A DNA stretch of 64,000 nucleotides, taken from Pantoea rwandensis. GTDB lineage: Bacteria; Pseudomonadota; Gammaproteobacteria; Enterobacterales; Enterobacteriaceae. A program made the translations under genes and the position numbers. The DNA lies in assembly GCF_000759475.1 (NCBI RefSeq), contig NZ_CP009454.1, forward strand, positions 3,348,001 through 3,412,000, given 5' to 3'. Each line of letters starts with the position of its first letter. Positions within the stretch are counted from its first letter, which is position 1. Below the pieces are notes generated by a model, which was given only the letters and a program-made list of their open reading frames with translations, made no database searches and was not told where the DNA came from. Below, one piece after another: positions 40,286 to 48,539 of the stretch.

Positions 40286-40308
40286 AGAGTATAGCCAGTG
40301 CTATCTTT
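40286..40308. promoter_or_regulatory. MntR box
   Basis: The inverted core ATAGC (40291-40295), N4, GCTAT (40300-40304) matches the known MntR box core. A and T flanks continue outward on both sides. It lies 40 bp before the small ORF at 40345 and 110 bp before mntR, so it should control the small-protein operon. No second box was seen. Confidence 0.75.
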
Positions 40309-40344
40309 GTTCGTAATGTAAGCGAATAGCTTATTTAGGAGGCA

Positions 40345-40437
40345 ATGATGAGCGCACCCTATCTGCTGCTACTCCTTTTCCTGCTGTTTATCGCAGGTTT
40401 ATGCTTACTGTTACGTCGTTATTCATTCGGGAGGTGA
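40345..40437 (+). CDS. Small hydrophobic peptide upstream of mntS-like gene
   Basis: A 30-codon ORF, ATG at 40345 (or 40348), directly behind AGGAGG at 40337-40342. The peptide MMSAPYLLLLLFLLFIAGL... is a single transmembrane helix ending in RRYSFGR. Its stop lies two bases before the next start, and its last codons form the RBS of that gene, so the two are coupled. It could be a real small membrane protein or a leader peptide. I recognise no family. Support is the ideal RBS, hydrophobic pattern and position right after an MntR box. Confidence 0.55.
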   Translation: MMSAPYLLLLLFLLFIAGLCLLLRRYSFGR

Positions 40438-40439
40438 AC

Positions 40440-40634
40440 ATGACCACCATGAAAAACTGCCTCGACTGTGGCAAATGCTTCCAGGTTGAGCAGAGCAAAT
40501 CGGCTTTTGAGCTGAAATCGCTGCTGTGCCTGTTTAAACGCTCGCCCTTTGCCCTGCGTCTGATGCTGATTGAAAAGCTGACCGGCAAACAGCTGACCGA
40601 GCGCCCCTGCCCCAATCTCATCTGGCGCGGCTGA
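40440..40634 (+). CDS. mntS: MntS-like small manganese-response protein with Cys-rich extension
   Basis: 64 residues from the ATG at 40440, behind GGGAGG; a second ATG lies three codons later. The segment LCLFKRSPFALRLMLIEKL aligns with E. coli MntS (42 aa) MRVFSHSPFKVRLMLLSML. The extra N-terminus contains CxxCxxC (residues 7, 10 and 13: CLDCGKC). E. coli MntS is a Mn-repressed small protein that raises manganese availability by inhibiting MntP. Placement divergent from mntR with an MntR box is as in E. coli. The extension is new relative to E. coli and could bind metal; that is inference. Confidence 0.75.
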   Translation: MTTMKNCLDCGKCFQVEQSKSAFELKSLLCLFKRSPFALRLMLIEKLTGKQLTERPCPNLIWRG

Positions 40635-40655
40635 TTCATCCATAAATTCCTTCTC

Positions 40656-40682
40656 AGGATCCGTTTCTCTGACGGATCCTTT
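40656..40682 (+). terminator. Terminator after the mntS-like gene
   Basis: AGGATCCG (40656-40663) and CGGATCCT (40673-40680) form an 8-bp stem, with TT following. The 306-bp gap 40635-40940 otherwise holds only the promoter region of the next operon. Confidence 0.6.
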
Positions 40683-40940
40683 GCACGATCTCACATTTTG
40701 TTACCTTTTTCGTCCCACTCTTTCTAATGTTATTGAACAAATTCCAAATCCCTGCGCTTACTGTGGCTGAATCGCTTCAGGCACTGACATAACTTTACCT
40801 TCAACTTCGCTTAAACGATTAGGCTGCTAACTTTTAGCTTGCAACCTATTGTGACGTCTGATTAATCTCCTCATAACAAAAAATTACATACTTATAACAA
40901 AATCAACCCAGGGTGGGTTTTTTCGTAAGGAAGATTAGCA

Positions 40941-41669
40941 ATGTCACTTAAAAAGCCTGAAGAGCAACCGTCGGGCCGGAGACGATTTTTACAAAAATCG
41001 CTCTCGCTCATTCCCCTCGCCGCCGCAGCCAGTACCGGTGTGGTTTCTCTCTCCTCCCCCGCAGCCGACAAGCCACAAGGCGTGTTATCTGATTATGTTC
41101 CGGCCTACTTCAACGATAAAGAGTGGAAATTTCTGCTCGCGGCACTGGATCGCCTGATTCCCGCCGACGCCAACGGTCCTGGCGCCGTCAGTGAAGGTGT
41201 ACAGGTGTTTATCGATAAGCAGATGGAATTGCCTTACGGCTATGGTCGCCTGTGGTACATGCAAGGCCCGTTCGCCGATTCGATTCCGGAAATGGGTTAC
41301 CAATCCCATCTGGTGCCACGCGATACCTATCGATTAGGCATCGCCTTAGCTGACCAGCATTGTCAGCAGCAGTACCAAAAAGATTTTTATCAACTGGAAA
41401 CGGCGCAGCAGGAAGAGGTTCTGCATGCGCTTGAAGCCGACAAACTGCGTAATGATGCTATTCACGGCAAGCAGTTTTTCGAGCAGCTACTGGAAAACGC
41501 CAAAGAGGGTTATCTCGCCGATCCGATTCACGGCGGCAACCAAACGCTGGCCTCGTGGAAAATGATTGGTTTTCCCGGTGCACGTGCGGATTTCGTCGAT
41601 ACCGTACAGCAGCCTAATAAACCCTACCCCCTTGGCCCAGTCAGCATTTCCAGTAAAAGGAGCGTGTAA
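40941..41669 (+). CDS. Gluconate 2-dehydrogenase-type subunit 3 (Tat-exported)
   Basis: A protein of 242 residues. The N-terminus has a twin-arginine export signal, GRRRFLQKS, then a hydrophobic stretch. The body matches the small (gamma) subunit family of membrane-bound gluconate 2-dehydrogenase: EWKFLLAALDRLIPADANGPGA, VFIDKQMELPYGYGRLWYMQGPF and the end DFVDTVQQPNKPYPLGPVSI. It escorts the flavoprotein subunit to the periplasm. It shares one base with the next gene; the three genes form one operon that makes a periplasmic sugar-acid dehydrogenase. Confidence 0.88.
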   Translation: MSLKKPEEQPSGRRRFLQKSLSLIPLAAAASTGVVSLSSPAADKPQGVLSDYVPAYFNDKEWKFLLAALDRLIPADANGPGAVSEGVQVFIDKQMELPYGYGRLWYMQGPFADSIPEMGYQSHLVPRDTYRLGIALADQHCQQQYQKDFYQLETAQQEEVLHALEADKLRNDAIHGKQFFEQLLENAKEGYLADPIHGGNQTLASWKMIGFPGARADFVDTVQQPNKPYPLGPVSISSKRSV

Positions 41670-43447
41670 TGGCGGCAGTAAAAAAAGCGCCCGTCGATGT
41701 GGTCATCGTCGGGTTCGGCTGGACCGGTTCGCTCATGGCGATGGAACTGGCCAGTTCTGGTTTAAATATAGTGGCACTGGAGCGCGGCGAAAATCGCGAT
41801 ACCTACCCCGACTTCTCCTATCCGCGTATTGCCGATGAACTGACTTACGGCATTCGTTTAAAACTGTTCCAAAACGCCTCGAAAGAGACCGTGACGGTTC
41901 GCCATACCACGCAGGAAACCGCGCTGCCATATCGTCGCTTCGGTTCCTTCCTGCCCGGTGATGGCGTGGGCGGTGCCGGTACGCACTGGAACGGTCAGCT
42001 TTGGCGTCCGCTGGAAGCTGACTTGAAAATGCGCAGCACGGTCATCGAAAAATACGGGGCTGATTTCATTCCGAAAGACATGACGGTGCAGGATTACCCA
42101 TTCACTTATGACGAGATGGAACCCTACTTCGATAAGTTTGAGAAAATTTGCGGTGCGGCGGGTCAGGTTGGTAATCTCAACGGTGAAAAAGTCGAAGGGG
42201 GTAACCCGTTCGAATCCCCACGTAAAAATGGCTATCCCACTAAGCCGCTCGAGACGTTGTATGCTGGCGAACTGTTCTCCAAAGCAGCGAAACAACTCGG
42301 CTATCATCCGTTCGAATGTCCCGCCGCTAACTGTACCGAAGCCTGGACAAACCCTTACAACGTGCAGCTTGGCGTGTGTAACTACTGTGGTTACTGCGAA
42401 CGCTTCGGTTGCTTCAATTATTCCAAAGGTTCACCGCAAAGCTGTGTTATCCCTGCTCTGAAACCGTTTAGTAACTTTGAGTTACGCACTCAGGCGCACG
42501 TGATTCGCGTTAATACCGACAGCAGCGGCAAAAAAGCCACCGGCGTAACCTATATCGATGCGCAAGGTAACGAAGTCGAGCAACCGGCTGACCTGGTGAT
42601 CCTCAGCGCCTTCCAGCTGCACAATGTGCGCTTACTGCTGCTGTCAAAAATCGGTAAGCCATATGATCCACAAACCGGTGACGGCGTAGTGGGCAGGAAC
42701 TATGCCTACCAGATGACCGGCGGCATCAAGCTGTTTTATGACAACGACAACTGGTTCAATCCGTTTGCGGCAACCGGTGCAACCTCTACCGTTATCGATG
42801 ATTTCAATGCAGAAAACTTCGATCACAGCAAAGTCGGCTTTGTTGGCGGTGCCACCATTTCGGCAGCCTTCTCCGGCGGACGTCCCATCCAGCAGATGGG
42901 CATCCCTAAAGATGCGCCGCGCTGGGGTTCCGGCTGGAAACAGGCCATCAAAGATAATTATCTGCACAACATGAACGTCGGCTCGTCCGGTTCAGTGATG
43001 CCGTATAAGCAGTGCTATCTAGACCTTGATCCTACGTACCGTGATATCTACGGCCAACCATTGCTGCGTATGACGTTCGACTGGCAGCAGAACGAGCTGA
43101 AGATGACCAACTTCATCAAAGATAAAGCCGAGGAGATCGTCAAGGTGATGAATCCTAAGCACTATGAAGTGGGCTTCAAAACGCTCAACAGCCATTACGA
43201 TGTCCGCCCTTACCAATCAACGCACACCACAGGTGGTGCTGTGATGGGCGACGATCCGCGTACCAGCGTGGTGAACAAGTTCCTGCAAAGCTGGGATGTA
43301 CCGAACGTGTTCGTGACGGGCGCATGCTGCTTCCCGCAAAACCTGGCGTACAACCCCACCGGGATTGTCTGTGCCACCGCATTATTCGCGGCGGATGCGA
43401 TTCGCAACCGCTATCTTGCTAACCCTGGTCCGCTGGTTCAGGCCTGA
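41669..43447 (+). CDS. GMC-family flavoprotein subunit of gluconate-type dehydrogenase
   Basis: A protein of 592 residues with the FAD Rossmann loop VIVGFGWTGS (about 13-21), the GMC signature GDGVGGAGTHWNG, and the C-terminal THTTGGAVMGDD with catalytic His/Asn region NLAYNPTG. A cysteine cluster CNYCGYCERFGC (about 232-243) fits the iron-sulfur site described for FAD-dependent gluconate and 2-keto-gluconate dehydrogenases. It has no own signal peptide, consistent with hitch-hiking on the Tat signal of subunit 3. It oxidises gluconate or a related acid and passes electrons to the cytochrome subunit. The exact substrate is open. Confidence 0.9.
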   Translation: MAAVKKAPVDVVIVGFGWTGSLMAMELASSGLNIVALERGENRDTYPDFSYPRIADELTYGIRLKLFQNASKETVTVRHTTQETALPYRRFGSFLPGDGVGGAGTHWNGQLWRPLEADLKMRSTVIEKYGADFIPKDMTVQDYPFTYDEMEPYFDKFEKICGAAGQVGNLNGEKVEGGNPFESPRKNGYPTKPLETLYAGELFSKAAKQLGYHPFECPAANCTEAWTNPYNVQLGVCNYCGYCERFGCFNYSKGSPQSCVIPALKPFSNFELRTQAHVIRVNTDSSGKKATGVTYIDAQGNEVEQPADLVILSAFQLHNVRLLLLSKIGKPYDPQTGDGVVGRNYAYQMTGGIKLFYDNDNWFNPFAATGATSTVIDDFNAENFDHSKVGFVGGATISAAFSGGRPIQQMGIPKDAPRWGSGWKQAIKDNYLHNMNVGSSGSVMPYKQCYLDLDPTYRDIYGQPLLRMTFDWQQNELKMTNFIKDKAEEIVKVMNPKHYEVGFKTLNSHYDVRPYQSTHTTGGAVMGDDPRTSVVNKFLQSWDVPNVFVTGACCFPQNLAYNPTGIVCATALFAADAIRNRYLANPGPLVQA

Positions 43448-43461
43448 TAAGGAGCGTTATA

Positions 43462-44727
43462 GTGAAATTTTCCACACTCTTTTTCGCTCTCAGCGGCGCG
43501 CTGATCAGCCACGCCGCATCGGCCGCGACCGATGCCTCGGTTAAGCAAGGCGAGTATCTGGCCAAAGCGGGCGATTGCGCCGCATGCCATACCGCAGCAG
43601 GTGGACAACCTTTCGCTGGTGGGCTCAAAATGAGCACGCCGATCGGCGCCATTTACTCCACCAACATCACGCCAGATAAAACGCACGGTATTGGTGACTA
43701 CAGCTACGACGACTTCGTCAAAGCGGTACGCGGGGGTGTCGCCAAAGAGGGCAGTTCGCTCTATCCGGCTATGCCATACCCGTCATATGCCAAAATCAGC
43801 GACAGTGATATGCACGCGTTGTATGACTACTTTATGCAGGGTGTGAAACCGGTAAGCCAGGAGAATCACAAAAGTGATATCCCCTGGCCGCTCAGCATGC
43901 GTTGGCCGCTGGCGTTCTGGCGCTGGACCTTTGCCGACGACAGCACTTACGCTCCGGTTGCCGGTCAATCGGCACAGTGGCAACGCGGTGCTTATCTGGT
44001 GCAGGGGCTCGGTCACTGTGGCTCCTGCCACACTCCTCGTGGCATCGGCTTCCAGGAGAAAGCCATGGATCAGAACAGCAAAGGCTATCTGACCGGCGGC
44101 ACATTGGAAGGCTGGCATGCGCCAGACCTGACCGCCAGCCCGGCAGCGGGTTTAGGCAGCTGGTCCGAACAAGATATCGCCCTCTTCCTGAAAACCGGCG
44201 CGAATAAGCAAGGCGCTGCCTTTGGTTCGATGACGGATGTGATTGCACACAGTACTCAGTACCTCAGTGATGAAGATCTGAATGCGATTGCCGTCTATCT
44301 GAAGTCTTTACCGGCTGCGGATAACACCGCTGCACCACAGGCCAGCGATGCGACGTCGCAAGCGCTGTTCAAAGGGGATGTCAGCCAGCCAGGCGCGCAG
44401 GTTTACGTGGATAACTGTGCTGCCTGCCATCGTACGGACGGTAAAGGCTATGCCAGTACCTTCCCGGCGCTGGCGCATAATCCGGCCTTGCTGAGTGAAG
44501 ACCCGTCATCAGTGATCAGTGTCATTTTGAAAGGCGGTCAGCGTGCGATTACGCAACAGGCGCCGACCGGTTTCACCATGCCAGATTTCGCCTGGCGCCT
44601 GGATGATCAGCAGGTCGCTGATGTCGCTAACTTCATCCGCAATGGATGGGGTAATAAAGCGGCACCGGTAACGGCCGATCAGGTGAAAAAGATCCGCGCG
44701 ACCCTTCCTCCTGCCCCGCAAAAATAG
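43462..44727 (+). CDS. Triheme cytochrome c subunit of gluconate-type dehydrogenase
   Basis: A protein of 421 residues with a GTG start at 43462, 8-10 bases behind AAGGAG. A Sec signal ends SHAASAA. Three CxxCH heme sites are present: CAACH (39-43), CGSCH and CAACH, with distal methionines such as YPAMPYPSY and GFTMPDF. It accepts electrons from the flavin subunit and delivers them to ubiquinone. Such three-subunit enzymes make 2-ketogluconate or 2,5-diketogluconate in Pantoea and Gluconobacter. Confidence 0.93.
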   Translation: MKFSTLFFALSGALISHAASAATDASVKQGEYLAKAGDCAACHTAAGGQPFAGGLKMSTPIGAIYSTNITPDKTHGIGDYSYDDFVKAVRGGVAKEGSSLYPAMPYPSYAKISDSDMHALYDYFMQGVKPVSQENHKSDIPWPLSMRWPLAFWRWTFADDSTYAPVAGQSAQWQRGAYLVQGLGHCGSCHTPRGIGFQEKAMDQNSKGYLTGGTLEGWHAPDLTASPAAGLGSWSEQDIALFLKTGANKQGAAFGSMTDVIAHSTQYLSDEDLNAIAVYLKSLPAADNTAAPQASDATSQALFKGDVSQPGAQVYVDNCAACHRTDGKGYASTFPALAHNPALLSEDPSSVISVILKGGQRAITQQAPTGFTMPDFAWRLDDQQVADVANFIRNGWGNKAAPVTADQVKKIRATLPPAPQK

Positions 44728-44735
44728 GCATAAAA

Positions 44736-44758
44736 AAACGGCCCATAATGGGCCGTTT
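44736..44758. terminator. Bidirectional terminator between cytochrome gene and ompX
   Basis: AAACGGCCCA (44736-44745) and TGGGCCGTTT (44749-44758) form a 10-bp stem with loop TAA. An A-run before and T's after make it work both ways for two convergent genes. Confidence 0.88.
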
Positions 44759-44786
44759 CTTGTGCAACTCTGGTCTAAGCAAAAAC

Positions 44787-45299
44787 TTAGAAGCTGTAGC
44801 CTACGCCAGCAATCCAGGTGCCTACGTCTACGCTACGGATACGGCTCTGCTCGTAACCCACGTCAACAGCAACGTTCTGGATTGGGTTGAACTGCATGCC
44901 TGCGCCGTAGGAGAAACCGTAATCGCTGGTGTCAGATTTAGACTGTGCAGCTGCGTCATTCGCCTGGTACTTACCGTAACCGATACCGACCACGCCGTAG
45001 ATGCTTGCCCAGTCGTTCAGACGGTAAGCAGGACCACCGGTGATGCCGTAGTACTGGCCTTTGTTGTAAACGCCAGCGTCAGTGCGGTCTTTTTCGGTGT
45101 AGGTGAAAGAACCGATCCAACCCAGTGGGTTAGTACCATCTTCGTAACGGTATTTCAGGTTGAAGCCGTTTGCTTTGTTAGCAACGCCCTGATAATCGCT
45201 CTGCGCGTAACCAGCAGAAACGGTGCTCTGCGCCATGGCTGAACCTGCTGAAACTGCCAGTACACAAGCCAGTGCTGAAAGACATGCAATTTTTTTCAT
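44787..45299 (-). CDS. ompX: Outer membrane protein OmpX
   Basis: A protein of 170 residues from the ATG at 45299 behind GAGGTGG (E. coli OmpX 171). The signal peptide MKKIACLSALACVLAVSAGSAMA is followed by STVSAGYAQSDYQGVANKANGFNLKYRYE, an eight-stranded barrel. It ends VGTWIAGVGYSF with the C-terminal phenylalanine required for barrel assembly. Role in E. coli: small outer-membrane protein linked to adhesion and envelope stress. It is divergent from rhtA. Confidence 0.96.
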   Translation of the reverse strand: MKKIACLSALACVLAVSAGSAMAQSTVSAGYAQSDYQGVANKANGFNLKYRYEDGTNPLGWIGSFTYTEKDRTDAGVYNKGQYYGITGGPAYRLNDWASIYGVVGIGYGKYQANDAAAQSKSDTSDYGFSYGAGMQFNPIQNVAVDVGYEQSRIRSVDVGTWIAGVGYSF

Positions 45300-45678
45300 A
45301 AACCACCTCAAATGTGAATATACTTCTCTCCTGACAACGCTGAAAATATAACAAAAATTAGCAAGAAACTCTGCCCGCTATTTGTTGTCTAACAGATTGT
45401 TTGGTGTAACAGAAAGTTAATGAAGCTTCCTATGTCATTCATTTTACTTATAAAAAGCGTCATCTTCCTGCAATAATATTTCGTGCTATAAAAAATGCCT
45501 TTAAGGATATTCCTAAACTAACCTGACATTTCTTTACTTAAATGGCCCGAAAAACGGTTATTTCCCAGGCTGTCGCAGCATTTATTTTCCCTCTTACACA
45601 CCTCCTTATTTCCTTAAGATTCCTTTACACTGGCGTTTTGTTGCTGTGTTGTTAATCACTACGGGATTGAATTACAGG
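45300..45678. other. Gene-free ompX/rhtA divergent region
   Basis: 379 bp, AT-rich. TTTACA at 45624-45629 could be a -35 for rhtA. No small gene, repeat or clear operator was seen; a small RNA here cannot be excluded. Confidence 0.4.
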
Positions 45679-46587
45679 ATGTCTACGCCTCAGACGAACG
45701 CCAAAATGGCCCCGGTTTTGTTTCCGATTGCCGTGCTACTGATTGCCATGCTCTCGCTTCAGGGCGGTGCTTCCCTGGCAAAATCACTGTTTCCTACCGT
45801 AGGGGCTCCGGGCATCACCGCATTGCGTCTCGGACTGGGCACCCTGATTTTGTGCGTCATCTTTAAGCCGTGGCGTTTACGTTTTACCCGCGCACAGCGT
45901 AAACCGCTCTTGATGTACGGTCTGGCGCTCGGTTGTATGAACTATCTCTTCTATCTATCGATCCGCACCGTGCCGCTGGGCGTGGCGGTTGGGCTGGAAT
46001 TTCTGGGTCCTTTAACCCTGGCGCTGGCCGGTGCGCGACGTCCCCTCGATTTCCTGTGGGTACTGCTGGCGGTTACCGGTTTGTGGTTTCTACTGCCGAT
46101 TGGTGATGGCATCAGCCATATCGATCCGCTGGGTGCGCTATTAGCCGTGGGAGCAGGTGCCTGTTGGGCGGTCTATATTCTGGCGGGGCAACGCGCCGGT
46201 GCGGAACATGGTCCAGCGACGGTTGCCATGGGATCGTTGATCGCCTCAGTGATCTTCGTCCCCCTCGGGTTAACTTTTGCTGCGCCCGGCATCTGGCACT
46301 GGGAAATACTGCCACTGGCGCTGATTATCGCCCTGCTCTCCAGTGCCATTCCTTATTCACTGGAGATGATGGCCTTAACCCGCTTGCCGGCTCGCATCTT
46401 TGGCACGCTGATGAGTCTGGAACCCGCGATGGCCGCACTTTCAGGGATGTTGTTCCTCGGTGAGCTGCTAACGCTGAAGCAGTGGATCGCGCTGCTGGCG
46501 ATTATCGCCGCGTCGGCGGGTTCGACACTCACCATGAAACAGAAGAGTGCCAAAATAAGCGAAGTGGATATTAATAACCCGCAATAA
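45679..46587 (+). CDS. rhtA: Threonine/homoserine exporter RhtA
   Basis: 302 residues from the ATG at 45679; frames from 45646 or 45706 are alternatives (E. coli RhtA 295). It has ten membrane helices of the drug/metabolite transporter (EamA) type. The blocks LQGGASLAKSLFPTVGAPG, MNYLFYLSIRTVPLGVAVGLEFLGPL and ACWAVYILAGQRAGAEHGPATVAMGSLIA match E. coli. It exports threonine, homoserine and related amino acids. The RBS is poor (ACAGG right before ATG). Confidence 0.93.
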   Translation: MSTPQTNAKMAPVLFPIAVLLIAMLSLQGGASLAKSLFPTVGAPGITALRLGLGTLILCVIFKPWRLRFTRAQRKPLLMYGLALGCMNYLFYLSIRTVPLGVAVGLEFLGPLTLALAGARRPLDFLWVLLAVTGLWFLLPIGDGISHIDPLGALLAVGAGACWAVYILAGQRAGAEHGPATVAMGSLIASVIFVPLGLTFAAPGIWHWEILPLALIIALLSSAIPYSLEMMALTRLPARIFGTLMSLEPAMAALSGMLFLGELLTLKQWIALLAIIAASAGSTLTMKQKSAKISEVDINNPQ

Positions 46588-46597
46588 ATAATGCCAA

Positions 46598-46625
46598 ATT
46601 CAGCCTGTTAAGCTGCAGGCTGAAT
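46598..46625 (+). terminator. Probable terminator of rhtA
   Basis: ATTCAGCCTG (46598-46607) and CAGGCTGAAT (46616-46625) form a 10-bp stem 11 bp after the stop. The U-run is weak. Confidence 0.55.
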
Positions 46626-46828
46626 ATATAAGCATTCTCATTCTCTTTTTTCTCATCACCATCTTCGGTTTTATTATTATTTTGCAACATCATTGAAAAG
46701 CAATTAACACGCAGTGTAAATCATTGTTATGAATGCAAAATATTTAAAACGCTCAAATCCCGCACAACATGAAGGTTTATCTATTCCTGTCATCGGTTTA
46801 AACAATCCGGCACAGCCGAAAACTGCTG

Positions 46829-46836
46829 CTATACTT
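46829..46836 (+). promoter_or_regulatory. Possible sigma-S type -10 of dps
   Basis: CTATACTT lies 47 bp before the dps ATG and fits the extended -10 (CTATACT) favoured by stationary-phase sigma-S. In E. coli dps is driven by sigma-S and OxyR. No -35 or OxyR motif could be assigned with confidence. Confidence 0.45.
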
Positions 46837-46882
46837 ATTCCCGTGCTTGATTAGGACAACCATCAATTAGAGGATATTAATG

Positions 46883-47386
46883 ATGAGTACCGCAAAACTG
46901 GTTAAAACTAAATCGTCTGATCTCATTTACACCCGTAATGATGTTGCTGATAGCGATAAGAAAGCGACCATCGAGGTGCTCAACCGTCTGGTAGTGGAGT
47001 TTATTGATCTGTCACTGATCACCAAGCAGGCGCATTGGAACATGCGTGGTGCCAACTTTATCGGTGTGCACGAAATGCTGGATGGCTTCCGTACTGCCAT
47101 CACCGATCATCAGGACACCATTGCAGAGCGTGTTGTACAGCTCGGCGGCGTGGCGCTGGGTACCACTCAGATCGTCAACGACAAGACGCCATTGAAAAGC
47201 TATCCGCTCAACATCCACACCGTTCAGGATCATCTGAAAGCGCTGGCCGATCGTTACGCGATTGTTGCGAACGATACGCGTAAGGCCATTAGTGAAGTAA
47301 GCGATGAAGACACTGCAGACATTTTCACGGCGGCATCGCGTGATTTGGATAAATTCCTGTGGTTCATCGAATCCAACATCGAATAA
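46883..47386 (+). CDS. dps: DNA-protecting ferritin-like protein Dps
   Basis: A protein of 167 residues, the same as E. coli; ATG at 46883 (the preceding in-frame ATG adds one residue). The lysine-rich N-terminus ([12 protein letters not shown]) binds DNA. Ferroxidase ligands lie in [21 protein letters not shown] and [15 protein letters not shown]. It forms a dodecameric shell that oxidises iron with peroxide and compacts DNA in stationary phase. Single gene. Confidence 0.97.
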   Translation: MSTAKLVKTKSSDLIYTRNDVADSDKKATIEVLNRLVVEFIDLSLITKQAHWNMRGANFIGVHEMLDGFRTAITDHQDTIAERVVQLGGVALGTTQIVNDKTPLKSYPLNIHTVQDHLKALADRYAIVANDTRKAISEVSDEDTADIFTAASRDLDKFLWFIESNIE

Positions 47387-47400
47387 TGTCAGTTACAGCG

Positions 47401-47425
47401 AAGGCGGGTTATCCCGCCTTTTTTT
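47401..47425 (+). terminator. Rho-independent terminator of dps
   Basis: AAGGCGGG (47401-47408), loop TTAT, CCCGCCTT (47413-47420), then a run of T's. 15 bp after the stop. Confidence 0.92.
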
Positions 47426-47534
47426 ATGTCTGTAACATTTTGGTGCTTTTTTTGACGTCGTTAACAAATTCTTAATCCTACCTTTCCCTTGCTAAGCCCT
47501 TGGTGCACACTGTGCCTGCACCACAACAGCACGA

Positions 47535-47550
47535 TGCACTATTTTGGTGA
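47535..47550 (+). promoter_or_regulatory. Probable NtrC site upstream of glnH
   Basis: TGCACTATTTTGGTGA matches the NtrC consensus TGCAC-N5-GGTGCA apart from the last bases. A second, weaker arrangement (GGTGCACACTGTGCC near 47502-47516) lies 30 bp upstream. Both are about 85-135 bp before a sigma-54-like promoter, the usual geometry for NtrC enhancers. Confidence 0.6.
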
Positions 47551-47634
47551 CCCATATTAGTGCAGACTTTTCAACTACAGCAAAATCGCTTCAGCCAGGC
47601 CCTGCATCCTGCTGATTTCGACCGAAATGAAAAG

Positions 47635-47651
47635 TTGGCATAATTTTTTCA
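47635..47651 (+). promoter_or_regulatory. Sigma-54 promoter of glnHPQ
   Basis: TTGGCATAATTTTTTCA. The -24 GG and the -12 position (here TC rather than GC) are correctly spaced. It strongly resembles the E. coli glnHp2 promoter as I remember it. It lies 56 bp before the glnH ATG. Confidence 0.65.
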
Positions 47652-47706
47652 TATGAATAGCCGTACATCAGGCCATCAGGTCTGAAGGGTAATAAGGAAA
47701 ATAATG

Positions 47707-48453
47707 ATGAAGTCTTTGATTAAAGTCTCCGTGGCCGCGCTGGCGTTGGCCTTCTCGCTTTCTTCCACTGCAGCAGATAAGAAACTGGTTGTTGCGACCG
47801 ACACCGCATTCGTTCCTTTTGAATTCAAACAGGGTAACGAATATGTTGGTTTCGATATCGACCTGTGGGCCGCTATCGCCAAAGAACTGAAGCTGGATTA
47901 CACCCTGAAGCCAATGGATTTCAGCGGTATCATCCCAGCACTGCAAACCAAAAACGTTGACGTGGCTCTGGCCGGTATCACCATTACCGACGAGCGCAAA
48001 AAAGCCATCGACTTCTCTGACGGCTATTACAAAAGTGGTCTGTTGGTGATGGTGCGTGAGAACGAAAACAACATCAAAGGCATCGACGATCTGAACGGCA
48101 AAGTGGTTGCGGTGAAGAGCGGTACCGGTTCTGTTGATTACGCAAAAGCGCACATCAAGTCTAAAGATCTTCGTCAGTTCCCGAACATCGACAACGCTTA
48201 TATGGAGTTGGGCACCAACCGTGCTGACGCCGTGCTGCACGACACGCCAAACATCCTGTACTTCATCCACACCGCCGGTAAAGGTCGCTTCAAAGCGGTT
48301 GGTGAGTCTATCGAAGCTCAGCAGTATGGCATCGCCTTGCCAAAAGGCAGTGATGAGCTGCGTAATCAGATTAATGGCGCGCTGAAAACCCTGCGCGACA
48401 ACGGCACGTACAATACAATTTATAAAAAATGGTTCGGCAGCGAGCCAAAATAA
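47707..48453 (+). CDS. glnH: Periplasmic glutamine-binding protein GlnH
   Basis: A protein of 248 residues, the same as E. coli. The signal peptide ends [10 protein letters not shown]. The mature sequence [34 protein letters not shown] and the ligand-site region [25 protein letters not shown] are nearly identical to E. coli. It binds L-glutamine in the periplasm for GlnPQ. It is first in the operon, behind NtrC/sigma-54 signals. Confidence 0.97.
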   Translation: MKSLIKVSVAALALAFSLSSTAADKKLVVATDTAFVPFEFKQGNEYVGFDIDLWAAIAKELKLDYTLKPMDFSGIIPALQTKNVDVALAGITITDERKKAIDFSDGYYKSGLLVMVRENENNIKGIDDLNGKVVAVKSGTGSVDYAKAHIKSKDLRQFPNIDNAYMELGTNRADAVLHDTPNILYFIHTAGKGRFKAVGESIEAQQYGIALPKGSDELRNQINGALKTLRDNGTYNTIYKKWFGSEPK

Positions 48454-48456
48454 TTC

Positions 48457-48505
48457 CGGCCTAAGCCGATTTTTTCCAGCAGGGAGCTTCGTCTCCCTGC
48501 TTTTT
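48457..48505 (+). terminator. Two hairpins between glnH and glnP (attenuator)
   Basis: The first hairpin is CGGC-CTAA-GCCG (48457-48468) followed by ATTTTTT. The second is GCAGGGAG (48479-48486) with CTCCCTGC (48493-48500) followed by TTTTT. Both have U-runs. They should end most transcripts after glnH, giving more binding protein than transporter. Confidence 0.75.
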
Positions 48506-48539
48506 ACATTTCCATTGCAACAGATTTTGGAGTTACACC

